From an uncultured Tateyamaria sp. (lineage in GTDB: Bacteria; Pseudomonadota; Alphaproteobacteria; Rhodobacterales; Rhodobacteraceae), in the NCBI RefSeq assembly GCF_947503465.1, contig NZ_CANNDN010000003.1, forward strand, positions 434,001 through 498,000: DNA of 64,000 bases. The letters run 5' to 3'. Shown piece by piece: positions 7,729 through 16,208 of this stretch. A program made the translations under genes and the position numbers. Position 1 is the stretch's first letter. Each line of letters starts with the position of its first letter. The notes below the pieces were generated by a model. That model was not told where the DNA came from. It worked only from the letters and a program-made list of their open reading frames with translations, and did no database searches.

Positions 7729-8991
7729 TCAGATGACCTGCTTCGGCAAGTCAATCTCCTCAACACCGAGCGCCTTCGAATAACGCTCGGTCAGGTGTTT
7801 CTCGGAATAAGATGAACAACCGACCATGTAGCATAGGACCTCCCGTAAGGTCACTTTATGCGCATTCAAAATCGTTTGGGTGCTGGTGTCCCACATCAAG
7901 CCAGAAAACGGTTCGGCGCTCAATGTTCGTGGTAGCTTTGACGCGATTTGGACGGCTTCAGACAAAGAATGGTCCTTCGAGAGTTTTGCGATAATCTCAA
8001 CGAATATCTGGATTCCGATAGGCCGGAACAACGCGCTGCCCCCGTGACTGCCTCGATACTTCCTAACCACCGCCTCCGTATCCTTGGCGCGGAAAAACTC
8101 GTCAATCTCTTCAAAGTTTTTTCCGAGTGTAGAAAAGAACTTCTTTGAGAACTCGAAGAATTCATCGAGCCTATCATCACTTGGCCTGAAGTTTTTTAGG
8201 GTTGGGGATGTCTCTTTCACAGGCGAGGGAATCTTGGTGAAAACAGTCTTTAGAACGTCGTATAGGTTGCCAATCGTTGTAAGACTCTCAAAGTTGCTAC
8301 TCGGCAGATTATTGTTTGCGACGAAAGCTATGCGGCTTTGCCCAAAGTTCTTGGTTGTTTCAATAAGCCGGCGCGCGCAAATGGCCATCACATCGTCCTC
8401 ATCCAGAGCTATGATATCGCCTTTCGAGACCGGTTTTGCTGTCTTGTTTAGGGTGGTGAAGAGGCGCCTGGTACGCTCGTGCCCTTTCGAACTTTGCTTG
8501 TGAGCTACAAAGATGACTGACAACTCATCGACCGGATCTTGGTTTAGTCCGTCACGAATGGCTTTCTTAATTCCCGCCAACCTGTGCTGACCATCGATAG
8601 CAAAGAGCTTTTCATCGCCTCTTAGTGTCAGGAAACCGACCGAGGCAACCGCCTCTTCTGACAACTCCACTTCATCTAAGGAATTGTCAGAAGCACTGAC
8701 CCCCGCGACCGCGTACCAATTTGGTTGACCATCGTAAGTTGCAATAACCAGAGAGTTGAAGAACCGTTCTGGCTGCTCGTGAATGTATCGAGCGATTTCT
8801 TTGCTTCTGGTCGACTTCAAACGTCTTTGGATCATATCTGACAGCTGCTTGTTCTTGTGAACTTCGTTAGCGTAGGAAACCCGCTGCCCGACTTCAGACA
8901 TTTTCATCAAAGCGGAGTAATATACCCAATCACCCATTATTCCCCGAAGAGCAGGAAGAGCGATCTTCTGACTTTTTGGTGCCTTGCTCAT
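7729..8991 (-). CDS. DGQHR-domain protein (DndB-like family)
   Basis: A 420-residue protein with the defining FAIDGQHRLAG motif (DGQHR at 133-137) followed by a helical C-terminal half. DGQHR-domain proteins include DndB, which binds DNA and represses the dnd phosphorothioation operon. A similar D-G-Q motif occurs in the NTP-hydrolysing sensor half of SspE. The gene overlaps the GIY-YIG gene by 4 bp (ATGA) and precedes the helicase by 8 bp. Its presence beside a phosphorothioation module suggests either transcriptional control or phosphorothioate sensing, and the sequence does not settle which. The family call is good. Confidence 0.75.
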   Translation of the reverse strand: MSKAPKSQKIALPALRGIMGDWVYYSALMKMSEVGQRVSYANEVHKNKQLSDMIQRRLKSTRSKEIARYIHEQPERFFNSLVIATYDGQPNWYAVAGVSASDNSLDEVELSEEAVASVGFLTLRGDEKLFAIDGQHRLAGIKKAIRDGLNQDPVDELSVIFVAHKQSSKGHERTRRLFTTLNKTAKPVSKGDIIALDEDDVMAICARRLIETTKNFGQSRIAFVANNNLPSSNFESLTTIGNLYDVLKTVFTKIPSPVKETSPTLKNFRPSDDRLDEFFEFSKKFFSTLGKNFEEIDEFFRAKDTEAVVRKYRGSHGGSALFRPIGIQIFVEIIAKLSKDHSLSEAVQIASKLPRTLSAEPFSGLMWDTSTQTILNAHKVTLREVLCYMVGCSSYSEKHLTERYSKALGVEEIDLPKQVI

Positions 8992-9509
8992 TGGAACGCG
9001 CTCCTCTTTTGCTTTAACTCAATGTCGAGGTCTCCTTGCGAAAACGGCGGCAAAAGAGCGTTGTTCAGTGCCTTTTCGATGGCTTCGAGGGTGTCTGAAT
9101 CAACGTCGTCGTCAACCGCCGCGAAGTAGAAACACAGTACAGAATGCCAGGTCCCGATCATTCTTGCTATCTTCGGGCGCTTTTTGACGGATCTTGCGTT
9201 CAGATAATCGCGATATCGAGCGCGCAGATGTCTGTCGGACTTCCGCCCCGCAATACCTATATACATGACGTAGTTATGCGGCGGCAAAATCCCGTTCTTG
9301 TTGCAAGCAACAAATGCATAAACACCTCTCCGATCATTTGGAATGTCATCAATCTGGTCAGGGCCGTAAGGGATCTGCGACCAGCAGAGTCCGTCAATGC
9401 CAAACTCTTCTGACACCATTCGTTCTGGTGAAAGGTTGAAACGCACTTCGAACTTGGCAATCTCTTTTGTTGCGTCATCTGCGAAGTCTTCAAGGGACTT
9501 TAGATCCAA
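8988..9509 (-). CDS. GIY-YIG-fold nuclease-like protein
   Basis: A 173-residue protein with a GIY-YIG signature: GVY (62-64) then YIG (83-85) followed by RHLRARYRDYL, where an arginine at 97 or 99 would be the catalytic one, and an acidic E in the DTLEAIEKAL helix near 144-149. The N-terminal 55 residues are an extra domain. GIY-YIG enzymes are single-cut endonucleases. It is the first gene of the five-gene operon, 84 bp after sspD with a separate leader, so it may have its own promoter. Its role as a phosphorothioate-blocked nicking enzyme is speculative; the fold call rests on motif order. Confidence 0.65.
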   Translation of the reverse strand: MDLKSLEDFADDATKEIAKFEVRFNLSPERMVSEEFGIDGLCWSQIPYGPDQIDDIPNDRRGVYAFVACNKNGILPPHNYVMYIGIAGRKSDRHLRARYRDYLNARSVKKRPKIARMIGTWHSVLCFYFAAVDDDVDSDTLEAIEKALNNALLPPFSQGDLDIELKQKRSAFQ

Positions 9510-9593
9510 CTACTCTGCCTCTTCTTAGGCTCACATTTGGTGCGATAACTAATTTAACAAAAATGCCTTGGGTACAAATGCAATCACGCGACT

Positions 9594-10427
9594 TCACTTA
9601 TGACAGGTTAAACATGCCTTTGCGGCTCCGCCATAGATATCATCCAGATCTATCTCTGTTTCTGGACGTAGTGGATTAGATTGCATCCGGGACTTGGCTC
9701 TCGCCAACCGCTTTTGATGTTCGTCTCTAATCTGCATTTGCCGCGCCGGCTGCTCTAAATCGGTCAAAGACTCGCCCTGGCTCCATGTGAACGGCGAACC
9801 ATGCTCCAGCGCGGTTTTCTCGTAGCGCTTGGCTTCTTCAAAAGCTTCCGGATGCTCTTCCTTAAGCCGGACCCACTCGATCTTCTGCTGAAAGAAACAG
9901 AACGTGCATCCGCTCCTGCTGCGCCAATTGTAGTATTCGGGAAGGCCTAGCCCGGAACCTTCAAGGATCTCGATGACCCCAGGCTTGTCAATGTTCGCGT
10001 CCTTGAAAGGTAACCGTACGAACAACTTTTCTTTTTTCGACTGATATCCTTCACGGTACTCTTCGTCACTGCGAATGGCGACGTAAGAAACTACTGTATC
10101 ACCGGCTTCCAAGAACTCGCGAACCCATTTCTCGAACGGCCGAAGCTTCAGCTGCCGCGTACACCACCGGGATTGCGCGGATGGGAGATAGCTTTTGTAG
10201 CTCTTCAACCAAAAATCGAAGTCACGATCTGGGTTGAGACGCTGGATCGGCTTGCCGAGATACCCCTCTAAGCGGGTCAGATATTCATATACCTCGGGCA
10301 GTTCTTTCCCGGTGTCAGTAAAGAAGTAGTCGATGTCGATCTCAGGGTGGCGTTGGCGCATGAAGATTGCGAGCGCAGCACTATCGCGCCCACCCGACAG
10401 ACCCAAGACATGGCGTGTTTGGCTCAT
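9594..10427 (-). CDS. sspD: PAPS-reductase-like ATP pyrophosphatase, SspD/DndC type
   Basis: A 277-residue protein with the PP-loop SGGRDS (11-16) typical of PAPS reductase and ATP pyrophosphatase families. It has a cysteine set suited to an iron-sulfur cluster or sulfur relay: C89 (RWCTRQ), C174 and C177 (GCTFC), and C272/C275 close to the C-terminus. In Dnd/Ssp systems this protein adenylates the DNA phosphate and receives sulfur from a cysteine desulfurase. The start overlaps the sspC stop by 4 bp. With the desulfurase, DUF4007 and ATPase genes upstream it completes the SspABCD order. TmcA/TilS-like tRNA enzymes are less likely given the context. Confidence 0.85.
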   Translation of the reverse strand: MSQTRHVLGLSGGRDSAALAIFMRQRHPEIDIDYFFTDTGKELPEVYEYLTRLEGYLGKPIQRLNPDRDFDFWLKSYKSYLPSAQSRWCTRQLKLRPFEKWVREFLEAGDTVVSYVAIRSDEEYREGYQSKKEKLFVRLPFKDANIDKPGVIEILEGSGLGLPEYYNWRSRSGCTFCFFQQKIEWVRLKEEHPEAFEEAKRYEKTALEHGSPFTWSQGESLTDLEQPARQMQIRDEHQKRLARAKSRMQSNPLRPETEIDLDDIYGGAAKACLTCHK

Positions 10428-13400
10428 GCACGTTCTCCAACGCGGCTTTTGTCGTTCGCATTGAGATACTTGGACGTCACTTCGATAAGTGCGGCCAAGA
10501 TAACCTCACGACGCTGCTGGTCTGCTTCGCTGAGTGCCCGATCCAAGTTTTTGGCAAGTGTCTCTACGTCACCCCAATCAACATCGGCGACCTGGATCTC
10601 CTCGAAGAGCGAATGAGGCATGTCTTCTTTGCCCATGACAACAGCCATTGCGTGGCGACCATCCTTCCGACCCTTCACCCGGGCCATGGTTTCGGTCTTC
10701 AAGAAGTCAGTCGCCAACTCCGTTAGACCGACGGCAGCCCGTTCGCGGTCACTGTCATTCCAATCTCGCGGAAGCTTATTGATGGCGACGCCCGCCAAGC
10801 CTTCCATGTCCTCGCGGGTTCCATGAAACTGCGTCAACCTACCGACAAACGCCTCAAGACGCAGATCTCCTCCAATATGCCGAATGTTGTCAGCGCGATC
10901 ACGAAGTGCCTGATATGACTCTTCGGATTGACTGCGCGCGTCGAGCTCCCGCAGCATCAAGTCCTTTAGATCATCAAGGATCTTCGGGTAGGCAGCTCTC
11001 ATTTCAGCGAGCGCGTCTCGGAGCAACACCGCAGTTGCGTTTGGATCGAAGCTACCATCGGCACGGGGTTCTGTCAGTTTTGGCAGATCATCAAACAGGA
11101 GCTTGTTTGGATCACTCGCGCGCTTGAGAATTTCGCGAACCTTCAGCGTTTTGGGAGACAACGACTGGGTTCGAGATGTCCAAGGGACCAGTGCGTCAAA
11201 TTCACCGATTATGGTTCGCGCGACAATGAGTGGTTGTACTTCGCCCTTAATCTTCAGAAGGCTGCCCAAAGTCTTCAGCGTCTCCCCAACAAAACCCTGC
11301 ATCTCCACGCGTCGCAGCTGAATATCTTTGCTATCTCTTGCAAGAAATTCCACGCAAAGTTCATTGAAACTGGCCTGAAAGACACCTTCCCCGTAGACGG
11401 CCACGCGATCTCGGCGCGAAAACACATAGGCTGTCAAAAACACCGGCCCGAGCCCATTTTTCAAGCCAATCGGAGCTTCGCCCCACGCACGAATGATCTC
11501 GTCGGCGCCGACTGTGCCCTTCCGAGACGCCAATAGATCGTCAGCACATCGCCAAAGCGGTGCCAGTGTGCTTTCTGGAGTTGGCGGGAGATACGTTCCG
11601 TCACGGTGAACCCCAGACTCCTTCAGCAAGGAGATGTACAGGCCACGCTCGGCGGGGTAATTCTTTCCACCGAAACCAAGGTCGTCCTCCATACCTCGCA
11701 TTGCCATGCGCTTCATAAGCTTTGTGCGTGCGCTCACAGCATTCGAAGATGGGTCTGAGCAGTTCAGCAGCTCATTGCGGATCAGCGGGGCATCAGGATA
11801 GATGCGATCTGCGAGATCGGACAGTTGTTCGTTCAGGCGACGTTTGGTCAGCTTATGTGGCTTGCCATTTGCGACATACCAATCGCACTCATTGATTAGG
11901 CTATGCAGGAACGCCTCAATGCGTTGGCGAACATCCGAAGATCGGGCATCGATTTCTTTGCGTGCAACAGGGTCGCCTTGCAGTTCAGGAAACCTTCTTT
12001 CAAGAGCATTGAGACCCTCAAGCTCGCGAGCGAGGTCGAGCAGTTTCGACGCCTCAGAGTGGTGACCGACGATTTGTGGAAATTCGGGATGGGCTTTCGC
12101 TGCGCGCGTGCATCTGTCGCGTGTTTCTTTTTGACCCTCACCGGCCATGGGTAGAGCAAAGACGACGCGTCCAATGATATCTTGCACGATTTTCGGCAGT
12201 TTTACGTCATCCAGTGCTTCGACAGGTTCGATCACCATTTCAAACCAGCGCATGGCACCAGTCTCTTCGTGATGCCGCTTGGCAAGCATCGGCTGCAAGT
12301 CTGCAAGCGCTCGGACCAGATCGACGTCGAGTTCTCTCGTTTCGGACAAGACTTCTTCGAGGCGAGCTTCGACGTCGAAGTCTGATCCCGCATAAAGGAC
12401 GTAGCTGCCTACGTGTTTTCTAAAAACGATCTCCGACTGTTCTTCAAGGCGGGCCAGCGCGGTCTCAACGTCAACACGACGAGTTTGGTTGAGCGCAAGC
12501 GCTAGGGTGTCGAGATCAGACACAAGCCCTGATCGCTCTTTGAGTAGCTCGAAGATTGCTATCGTCTTCAAAACGGCTTGTTCCGTTTCGCCTGCGCTCC
12601 GAGCAATGCATCGCTCCAAAACATCATGTGCTAAGGCCCACCGGCGTGCGTCAGCAGACGACAGGATCGCAGCTTCGAAATTTGATTGAAGGTAGTCCCA
12701 CAACAAATGAGGAGGGTAGTAATCAGCGGCCAAATCTCTTGCGAGCGCATCCTGCAGACCAAAGGGTTCTGCCGAGCTCAAGAATGAAAACACACTCCGT
12801 TGGTTTTGCCCAAACCGCCTCCGAGAGAGTGGGCCTACAAGGCATGCGGTCAAAGGATGCAGCGGCGCAGTCCGAGCGAGTTTGCCGGCCATCCGCTTCG
12901 CTTCTGTTTTCTTCCGCAATGGCCGCAACTGAGCAACACATTCTTCTGCCAGAGGCAGGGCTTTTCGGACAGCGCGTTCGTGACCTAAAGCTTCCCCTAT
13001 GAGTTCTACGGTTTCTTCAAGAGACACGGATATCGATATATCGACGAACCGACCTTGAATCTTTGCCCAGGAATCTCTGGCTTTGCGTCCGAGGCGTTCC
13101 GCATATTCTTCAAACGCTTGGTGCAAAACGCCAAGGAAAATGAACCGTCCTTGGCTTCGAGCTGCGAGTTCGGCAATGTCTTGAAGAAGATGCAAGTCGC
13201 CGTCTCCTTCGGCGGCAGCTTCGAGCCCACGCCCCAGCTCATCCATGATGAGAAAGAGACATCGGTTCTTGGTTCTGGCTTCGATCTCCCGCAAGATATC
13301 AGATGCGCTGGATGGTCTCGGCAGATCCAGGAGTTCCGCTAATTGGTCAGACATGGACCGCCGCTCGGTCACCAGCGGCAGCACATCCCATCGGGATGGG

Positions 13401-13714
13401 AAGTACGGGAGCGCGGACTTCAAAGCGTTGAAAACGTCATCTCCGAACAGATCAGCTGCCCGCTCTCTGACCGGCTTTGCTGCGCCGAACAAACACGCGA
13501 GCGCAACAGCCAAACTTGATTTGCCTCCACCATAAGGCCCTGTCCATGTGAAAGCGCCTTGTTCAGTTTCGGCCACATGCGATGCCATAAACTTTACGGC
13601 CACTTGAAAAGATGCGGGGCAATGGAAGCCATCTATTGCGGTTGCCGACGCAAAGTCTGTGTCGAGCCGAACCGACCGTCTAAACCTCGGCGTTATCGTC
13701 GCCATCTCGCTCAT
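10424..13714 (-). CDS. sspC: large P-loop ATPase, SspC type
   Basis: A 1096-residue protein with Walker A GPYGGGKSS (59-67) and Walker B CLFLIMDELG (152-161). The rest is mostly helical with no recognised domain and no membrane segment. It lies between the DUF4007 gene and the PAPS-reductase-like gene with 4-bp overlaps on both sides, which is the position of the ATPase SspC in single-strand phosphorothioation operons. It probably uses ATP to open or move along DNA during modification. The assignment is carried by context plus the ATPase motifs; I cannot check the C-terminal domains without a profile search. Confidence 0.75.
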   Translation of the reverse strand: MSEMATITPRFRRSVRLDTDFASATAIDGFHCPASFQVAVKFMASHVAETEQGAFTWTGPYGGGKSSLAVALACLFGAAKPVRERAADLFGDDVFNALKSALPYFPSRWDVLPLVTERRSMSDQLAELLDLPRPSSASDILREIEARTKNRCLFLIMDELGRGLEAAAEGDGDLHLLQDIAELAARSQGRFIFLGVLHQAFEEYAERLGRKARDSWAKIQGRFVDISISVSLEETVELIGEALGHERAVRKALPLAEECVAQLRPLRKKTEAKRMAGKLARTAPLHPLTACLVGPLSRRRFGQNQRSVFSFLSSAEPFGLQDALARDLAADYYPPHLLWDYLQSNFEAAILSSADARRWALAHDVLERCIARSAGETEQAVLKTIAIFELLKERSGLVSDLDTLALALNQTRRVDVETALARLEEQSEIVFRKHVGSYVLYAGSDFDVEARLEEVLSETRELDVDLVRALADLQPMLAKRHHEETGAMRWFEMVIEPVEALDDVKLPKIVQDIIGRVVFALPMAGEGQKETRDRCTRAAKAHPEFPQIVGHHSEASKLLDLARELEGLNALERRFPELQGDPVARKEIDARSSDVRQRIEAFLHSLINECDWYVANGKPHKLTKRRLNEQLSDLADRIYPDAPLIRNELLNCSDPSSNAVSARTKLMKRMAMRGMEDDLGFGGKNYPAERGLYISLLKESGVHRDGTYLPPTPESTLAPLWRCADDLLASRKGTVGADEIIRAWGEAPIGLKNGLGPVFLTAYVFSRRDRVAVYGEGVFQASFNELCVEFLARDSKDIQLRRVEMQGFVGETLKTLGSLLKIKGEVQPLIVARTIIGEFDALVPWTSRTQSLSPKTLKVREILKRASDPNKLLFDDLPKLTEPRADGSFDPNATAVLLRDALAEMRAAYPKILDDLKDLMLRELDARSQSEESYQALRDRADNIRHIGGDLRLEAFVGRLTQFHGTREDMEGLAGVAINKLPRDWNDSDRERAAVGLTELATDFLKTETMARVKGRKDGRHAMAVVMGKEDMPHSLFEEIQVADVDWGDVETLAKNLDRALSEADQQRREVILAALIEVTSKYLNANDKSRVGERA

Positions 13715-14670
13715 GTTGCAACCTGCACTCGACTGCGACTCAGGGCATCTTTCAGGACGCGGCGCTCAGTCTTCCTTGATCGATCTTTGTGGCGAATGAT
13801 CTGCCGCAGCCCCGCTGTTTCGGACCAAACGAGAGACCCGTCTGAGCTCTCATCAAGCCGTTCTAGACGCTCAACAATGTCATCCTCGTCCAGAAGAAAA
13901 GCGCGCCCCGGGGAGCCAGGGGCGTAGGCGGCGTTTTCAAACGTCATCGTCGCTTGATTTGGTGAAAACTGCCCCCAAAAATCTTTGAAACAATATAAGA
14001 AGACAGAGTCCGGCAATGACGGTTTTCGGCCACGAGACAAACGCGAGCGCGTTTTGTCCATAGGCCTTATCAAACCAAGCTCCGCGAGAATGGAGTCACC
14101 CGCTTCACTCGATCCGCGTCCGCCGACGTAACTCCTGAGCAGACATTGAAGGTCGCGGTCAACTGTCGTCGGCGCCACGCGGCTCCACCCACATTCCAGA
14201 GCAAGTTTTAGCAGCTGCTCTTCGATGTCTTTTCGCACAAAGCTTCCGCCCCGGTACTCGTTGAAAAGCCAATAAGCCGACGTCAGCCTAGGGCGTGAGA
14301 CTAGGTTCCAATGAATCAACCATAGAGATGCATCTTCCTCAAGGAACGGATCTGTTCCATTTTTTCCAAAGAGCAAGTCGCCAAGCCATGTTGTTACTAG
14401 GCCATCTTCAGTCTCTTCGAGCACACCTGCGGCAGTCGCCCAATATCTGATTGCACCGACCATGTTTCGCCCCACGCCAAAGCGCGCGATGGAATCCGGA
14501 TCCCTGAAAACATGAACTGCGGCCTTTGCGGATGGCGCATCATTGACCGCGCGATATGCTTTCTGCAGCCACCCATATCGCAATGGGAAAGTCTCATGGC
14601 CTGAGAAGGTGGGGCGATAGCCATCGGATTTGAGGTTTTCCATGCTTGCGTGACCTGCTGGGGATGTCAT
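13711..14670 (-). CDS. sspB: DUF4007 protein, SspB type
   Basis: A 319-residue protein (310 if started at the second ATG, 14643) with the DUF4007 opening FSGHETFPLRYGW (22-34) and the motif RFGVGRNMVGAIRYW. In SspABCD systems SspB is the DNA-nicking/DNA-binding subunit that pairs with SspC and SspD. ATG 14643 has an AGCAGG ribosome-binding sequence and puts the conserved motif near the N-terminus, so it may be the true start; ATG 14670 lies inside the divergent promoter region. The gene is the first of sspBCD and divergent from the cysteine desulfurase. Confidence 0.8.
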   Translation of the reverse strand: MTSPAGHASMENLKSDGYRPTFSGHETFPLRYGWLQKAYRAVNDAPSAKAAVHVFRDPDSIARFGVGRNMVGAIRYWATAAGVLEETEDGLVTTWLGDLLFGKNGTDPFLEEDASLWLIHWNLVSRPRLTSAYWLFNEYRGGSFVRKDIEEQLLKLALECGWSRVAPTTVDRDLQCLLRSYVGGRGSSEAGDSILAELGLIRPMDKTRSRLSRGRKPSLPDSVFLYCFKDFWGQFSPNQATMTFENAAYAPGSPGRAFLLDEDDIVERLERLDESSDGSLVWSETAGLRQIIRHKDRSRKTERRVLKDALSRSRVQVAT

Positions 14671-14727
14671 CCAGTATACAAATCAGTTATACACGTTCTG
14701 GATACTTCGTCCAGTATTGGGGCTGAC
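14671..14727. promoter_or_regulatory. divergent sspB / sspA promoter region with repeated boxes
   Basis: The two start codons are only about 57 bp apart. The gap contains the inverted repeat CTGGA-N7-TCCAG (14698-14714), two TCCAGTAT copies (14670-14677 and 14710-14717) and two TATACA hexamers 13 bp apart (14675 and 14688). Overlapping divergent promoters under one regulator are the simplest reading. The island's DGQHR protein is one candidate regulator. Confidence 0.55.
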
Positions 14728-15885
14728 ATGCAGGTTGGTGAAACGATCTACTTCGACTACCAAGCGTCGACACCCGTCGACGACCGGGTCGTTGAGGCGA
14801 TGTCAAATGCGACAATGACGTTGTTTGCCAACCCACACTCGGCAGATCATGTCCTCGGATGGCAAGCCGCTGCCGCAATACAGAATGCAGCTCAACAAGT
14901 CGGAAATCTCTTTGGATTACAGGGTGATGACGTTGTTTTTACGTCAGGCGCAAGTGAAGCCAATGCCATGGTTTTTCGTGCGACTCAGGGCATTGCAGAA
15001 CGTTCGAACCGCAAAGAAATCCTCATCGGTTCTGGTGATCATTGGTCTGCCCTGAATGAGGCGGAAAACGTTGGCCTGATCGTCCGTCATATTGCGCTCG
15101 ATAGCAACGGTGCGCCCGATGCCAATCATCTAAAAACTCTCATTAACGAACAAACGGCACTCGTATCGATCGTTGGTGTGAACAATGAAAACGGCGCTAT
15201 TGCGGATCTCGACGCGATTGCCGAGGTCTGCTCGCAACATGGTGTCTTGTTCCACGCCGATCTGTCTCAAGCTCCGTTGGCGCTGGATGTCGACCTGCTC
15301 GAACATGATATCGGGCTCGCCACGATCTCCGCGCATAAGCTCTACGGTCCGAAGGGGGTAGGGGCTCTGTTGACCTCGCCTGGGATTTCCAAGGTATTGA
15401 AGCCTGTTATCTTAGGCGCAGGCCAACAGGCTGGCCTGAGAGGTGGAACGCAGCCAACCGAGCTCATTGTGGGATTTGGAGAGGCTTGTCGAATTCTTTC
15501 TGAAACCGGTGCATCTGAGCGAATGCGCGTTGCGAGTTTGCGGGATAGCTTCGTGCGGCGACTTGAAGAGAGGCGTCTTGCCGTGCTGGTTGGCGATCTA
15601 AATGATCGGCACCCGGGCAACGCACTAATGCGGTTTCCCGGGTTGGAGGCGTCTGATCTCTTGGCGCGTTTTCAGCCGAAGATCGCAGCCTCTTCTCAAT
15701 CAGCGTGTTCTTCCGGGTCCGTTGAGCCATCCCATGTACTGCGCGCAATGGGTTATTCCGAAGACTTCGCCAACGAATGCATCCGATTTAGCTTTGGTCG
15801 TTTTTCTACAGTGGAACAAGTGAAAGCGGGCGTCGCCTGCATATCAGATACGATTGCAGCCGATCTGGGGCTTGGCTTACTATGA
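14728..15885 (+). CDS. sspA: cysteine desulfurase, SspA/DndA/IscS type
   Basis: A class-V aminotransferase fold of 385 residues from ATG 14728, chosen because the family begins M-x(3-6)-YFDYQASTPV and because an earlier in-frame ATG at 14650 would overlap the divergent gene. The PLP lysine is K204 in SAHKLYGPKG and the sulfur-accepting cysteine is C327 in SQSACSSG; a catalytic HADLSQ segment (176-181) is also present. It mobilises sulfur from cysteine as a persulfide, here presumably for SspD. It is divergent from sspBCD, the reported arrangement of Ssp loci. A housekeeping iron-sulfur role is unlikely because no isc/suf genes adjoin. Confidence 0.85.
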   Translation: MQVGETIYFDYQASTPVDDRVVEAMSNATMTLFANPHSADHVLGWQAAAAIQNAAQQVGNLFGLQGDDVVFTSGASEANAMVFRATQGIAERSNRKEILIGSGDHWSALNEAENVGLIVRHIALDSNGAPDANHLKTLINEQTALVSIVGVNNENGAIADLDAIAEVCSQHGVLFHADLSQAPLALDVDLLEHDIGLATISAHKLYGPKGVGALLTSPGISKVLKPVILGAGQQAGLRGGTQPTELIVGFGEACRILSETGASERMRVASLRDSFVRRLEERRLAVLVGDLNDRHPGNALMRFPGLEASDLLARFQPKIAASSQSACSSGSVEPSHVLRAMGYSEDFANECIRFSFGRFSTVEQVKAGVACISDTIAADLGLGLL

Positions 15886-15942
15886 CTTGTCCCGCTCAAC
15901 GACGCCCGCCCAGATGATTTGAGTCCGAAAAATGCAGTATAT

Positions 15943-15956
15943 TTCGGGTACCCGAA
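15943..15956. repeat. 14-bp perfect palindrome after sspA
   Basis: TTCGGGTACCCGAA is a perfect 14-bp palindrome 58 bp after the sspA stop, between the island and the tRNA gene. It has no loop or T-tract, so it is more like a protein-binding site than a terminator. Confidence 0.4.
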
Positions 15957-16038
15957 GCTTTGCTCAGCTTACAAAGAAAGGACGAAAACCTGTCGTAAAA
16001 GAACGATCAGGTGTCATGTGTCAGCTCTGAAGCAGTGG

Positions 16039-16111
16039 TGAGCCGTGCAGGGTTCGAACCTGCGACCCACTGATTAAAAGTCAGTTGCTCTACCAACTGA
16101 GCTAACGGCCC
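16039..16111 (-). tRNA. tRNA-Lys (anticodon UUU)
   Basis: The minus strand folds as a complete 73-nt tRNA. The acceptor stem is GGGCCGT/ACGGCTC with discriminator A, and the D-arm is GCTC-AGTTGGTA-GAGC. The anticodon stem ACTGA/TCAGT encloses loop CTTTTAA (anticodon TTT), and the T-arm is GCAGG-TTCGAAC-CCTGC. CCA is not encoded. Its 3' end faces the accessory island, the usual geometry for an element integrated at a tRNA gene. Confidence 0.97.
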
Positions 16112-16208
16112 ACTAGGCGGCCTATCTAGAAAGGGTCGCACGCAGGGTCAAGCCGATTCTCGGATGTTTTCCTGCGACATACTGGATTCCGCAAGGGCCC
16201 GGCGTTAT

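Noticed and set aside
14650-14727. Upstream start for the cysteine desulfurase at 14650
   Set aside because: It would overlap the divergent sspB start and add a segment absent from the family; ATG 14728 fits the conserved N-terminus.
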